Below are positions 62,455 to 64,000 of a stretch of 64,000 nucleotides of DNA, in pieces. The notes under the pieces are model-generated. The model was given only the letters and a program-made list of their open reading frames with translations, had not been told where the DNA came from and did not search any database. Origin of the DNA: Planctomycetota bacterium (GTDB taxonomy: Bacteria; Planctomycetota; SZUA-567; H5-PLA8); contig JABTUM010000005.1 in the NCBI GenBank assembly GCA_015075375.1, positions 116,069 to 180,068 of the forward strand, written 5' to 3'. Position 1 is the stretch's first letter; each line of letters starts with the position of its first letter. The position numbers were made by a program, and so were the translations under genes.

Positions 62455-63834
62455 TTAATCGGCAAGGAATCTGATCTTTTGAAACTTTCTAGAAAGCGCA
62501 TCCCTAAGTTCAGATTGCAGTACGCTGGCTTCCAAATTAACGGCAGTTAATGAGTCTAAATTTAGCAAGTGAACTGCACCAGCTCCAGAAATCTTTGTAC
62601 GCGCAAATCCCAGTGACTGAAATGACCTTCCCTTGAGGTTCTTGAATCCCTCCATGCCAATATCAGAGACGGCCGTACCGTTGACGTTCAGGCTCCTTAA
62701 TTTGGGTAATTGCAGAATGGCGGTAAAATGGAGATCATCGATCATGCAGTTTTCTAAGCCAAGATCTTCTATTGTGCTTATTCCAGCCAACTCGCGCGCA
62801 TGGTCCGTTAATAGTATTGTATCTGACATATTAAGGCTACGAAGGTTCGGTAACTTCTTTAGGAATGCGATACATTCCCCTTTTATTTTAGTCCGAGAAA
62901 TATTAAGGACTTGGATGGATGGGCTACTGCAGAGCTGCTTGACACCTTCGTCTTCAATGGACGAGCCTTGAAGGTCTACAATCTGAAGGTTTTCGAGAGA
63001 CTCGAAGTTGACATCTGTAAACTTTGCACATGATGTGTCCTTGAGCATTAGGTAATGAAGCTGCTTCAATTGATCTAGGTGAAGACATGCAGTATCTGAA
63101 ATCTCTTTACCACTTATGGAGAGCATTTTGAGGTGTTTTAGCCTGCATATAAAGTCTAATCCACTTGGATTAACTTTACAGCCAATCAAGGTAATGCGCT
63201 TTAAACTATTCTCGGAAGGTAAGACACCCTGAAGTCCGCTACCCTTTATACTAGTATTGTTGGCCAGCAAGACTTCCAGATTCGGGCAAGTCATTAGCGC
63301 TAGCATAGCGGTATCATCTGTTTTCGTGTCACTGATATCAATCGCCTTCAACTTGGTGTTATTTTTTAGATGCAGAATACCAACTGAAGTTACCTTGGTT
63401 CTTCCTAGCAGGATAGACGCAAGCGAACTCATACCTGCGAGATCGACCAGACCTTTGTCGGTCACAGCACACCCCATGACTGCGATCTCTTCGACGCCAT
63501 TGAGTTTAGAGATGGAAGACACGCTCTCGTCTGTAATGCTCGCACCGGATAAATCGATTCGAACTGGGGCTAGAATCATTAAATGTGGAAGCAGTCTTTG
63601 AACTAAATTGTCGTCGACCTCCTGATGCGCCAAACGCGCCAAGCCCTTGTGTTGGATTGTTCCGCGACCATTAAGCAAGACCCCAACTTCTTGTAAGGCT
63701 CTCTTCACTTTGGGGGCGTCTTCCGCCAGACAGCATGCGCTAATTGCAGCCGGAATCACCAAACATGCTAAAGTTGCGACTCTGTAGTTGAAGCCTGCTG
63801 TGTATGAGACGGCACCAGCGCGAGTGAGCCTCAT
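62455..63834 (-). CDS. Leucine-rich-repeat lipoprotein
   Basis: 459 residues from ATG 63834; GTG 63843 overlaps the GAGAGG ribosome site, so the ATG is preferred. The N-terminus YRVATLACLVIPAAISACCLAED is a signal sequence with a lipobox-like ISAC. About 14 LRRs of ~23-26 residues follow, of the cysteine-containing/GALA-like kind found in PVC bacteria: ITDESVSSISKLNGVEEIAVMGCAV, VTDKGLVDLAGMSSLASILLGRTKV, EDEGVKQLCSSPSIQVLNISRTKI, SDIGMEGFKNLKGRSFQSLGFARTKI. It probably mediates protein-protein contacts outside the cytoplasm. It converges on the immunity candidate with 14 bp between stops and shares its low GC. Confidence 0.78.
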   Translation of the reverse strand: MRLTRAGAVSYTAGFNYRVATLACLVIPAAISACCLAEDAPKVKRALQEVGVLLNGRGTIQHKGLARLAHQEVDDNLVQRLLPHLMILAPVRIDLSGASITDESVSSISKLNGVEEIAVMGCAVTDKGLVDLAGMSSLASILLGRTKVTSVGILHLKNNTKLKAIDISDTKTDDTAMLALMTCPNLEVLLANNTSIKGSGLQGVLPSENSLKRITLIGCKVNPSGLDFICRLKHLKMLSISGKEISDTACLHLDQLKQLHYLMLKDTSCAKFTDVNFESLENLQIVDLQGSSIEDEGVKQLCSSPSIQVLNISRTKIKGECIAFLKKLPNLRSLNMSDTILLTDHARELAGISTIEDLGLENCMIDDLHFTAILQLPKLRSLNVNGTAVSDIGMEGFKNLKGRSFQSLGFARTKISGAGAVHLLNLDSLTAVNLEASVLQSELRDALSRKFQKIRFLAD

Positions 63835-64000
63835 GACTTCCACCTCTCTTGTTATAGGTCATAGACACAGGGAAATTAGGCTACCGCAATCTGGCCTTTT
63901 CGGAAGCGCATCCTTGTAGCTCATCCATGAACCCCAAAATGTCCTTCTCATATGATAGCGTCCATTCTTTTGCACGCGGTTGAAAAATGGGTTAGAGCCA

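Overview
The window reads as the chromosome of a free-living, Gram-negative-type bacterium with GC-rich DNA. Large secreted proteins with Ig, PKD, Calx-beta, LamG-like and leucine-rich repeats, a MoxR/DUF58/VWA operon followed by a terpene-cyclase-fold protein, GntR-LacI hybrid regulators and DUF6067-like secreted hydrolases all point to the PVC superphylum or a neighbouring candidate phylum such as Hydrogenedentota. That placement is inference; there is no rRNA gene in the window to test it.

Layout. (1) 1-3334, plus strand: the end of sufB, then sufC, sufD, sufU and sufT (iron-sulfur cluster assembly). (2) 3369-20007, minus strand: moxR, DUF58, a BatA-like protein, a VWA/amidotransferase-like protein, a 1402-aa membrane protein, a prenyltransferase-repeat protein and a large PQQ-dehydrogenase/cytochrome-like protein. 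(3) 20213-31436, plus strand: a GntR-LacI regulator, then a signal-peptide beta-propeller, two giant related hydrolase-like proteins and a MORN-repeat protein. (4) 31459-42628, minus strand: a tightly packed chemosensory operon (CheW, CheR-TPR, CheW, MCP, CheA-REC, CheB) ending in a REC-REC-REC kinase, a single REC protein and a REC-kinase-REC protein. Its first part is ordered like the Wsp system, but there is no GGDEF output. (5) 43044-47378: a nitrilase-family hydrolase, a second GntR-LacI regulator and a secreted parallel beta-helix protein. (6) 47472-54092: an integrated mobile element bounded by 20-bp direct repeats that look like the 3' end of a tRNA-Ser gene. It carries a PHP-domain/ABC-type ATPase (like the Ppl/TrlF anti-phage ATPases), a small partner ending in 21 glutamates, two strongly base-paired intergenic regions, a ribbon-helix-helix protein, a Rep_trans/MobT-type initiator, an excisionase-like HTH protein and a tyrosine integrase. 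(7) 54541-63834: a 2298-residue secreted protein whose last ~125 residues look like a PD-(D/E)XK nuclease, a probable cognate immunity gene starting at a TTG codon, and a convergent leucine-rich-repeat lipoprotein. Base composition falls abruptly inside the giant gene near 56,500, as if a foreign C-terminal module was joined to a host-type Ig-repeat N-terminus.

The strongest candidates for something not yet described are the defence-type cargo of the integrated element (ATPase plus poly-Glu partner, with the 163-nt inverted repeat beside it) and the chimeric giant toxin with its neighbour. No rRNA, complete tRNA, CRISPR array or insertion sequence was recognised.
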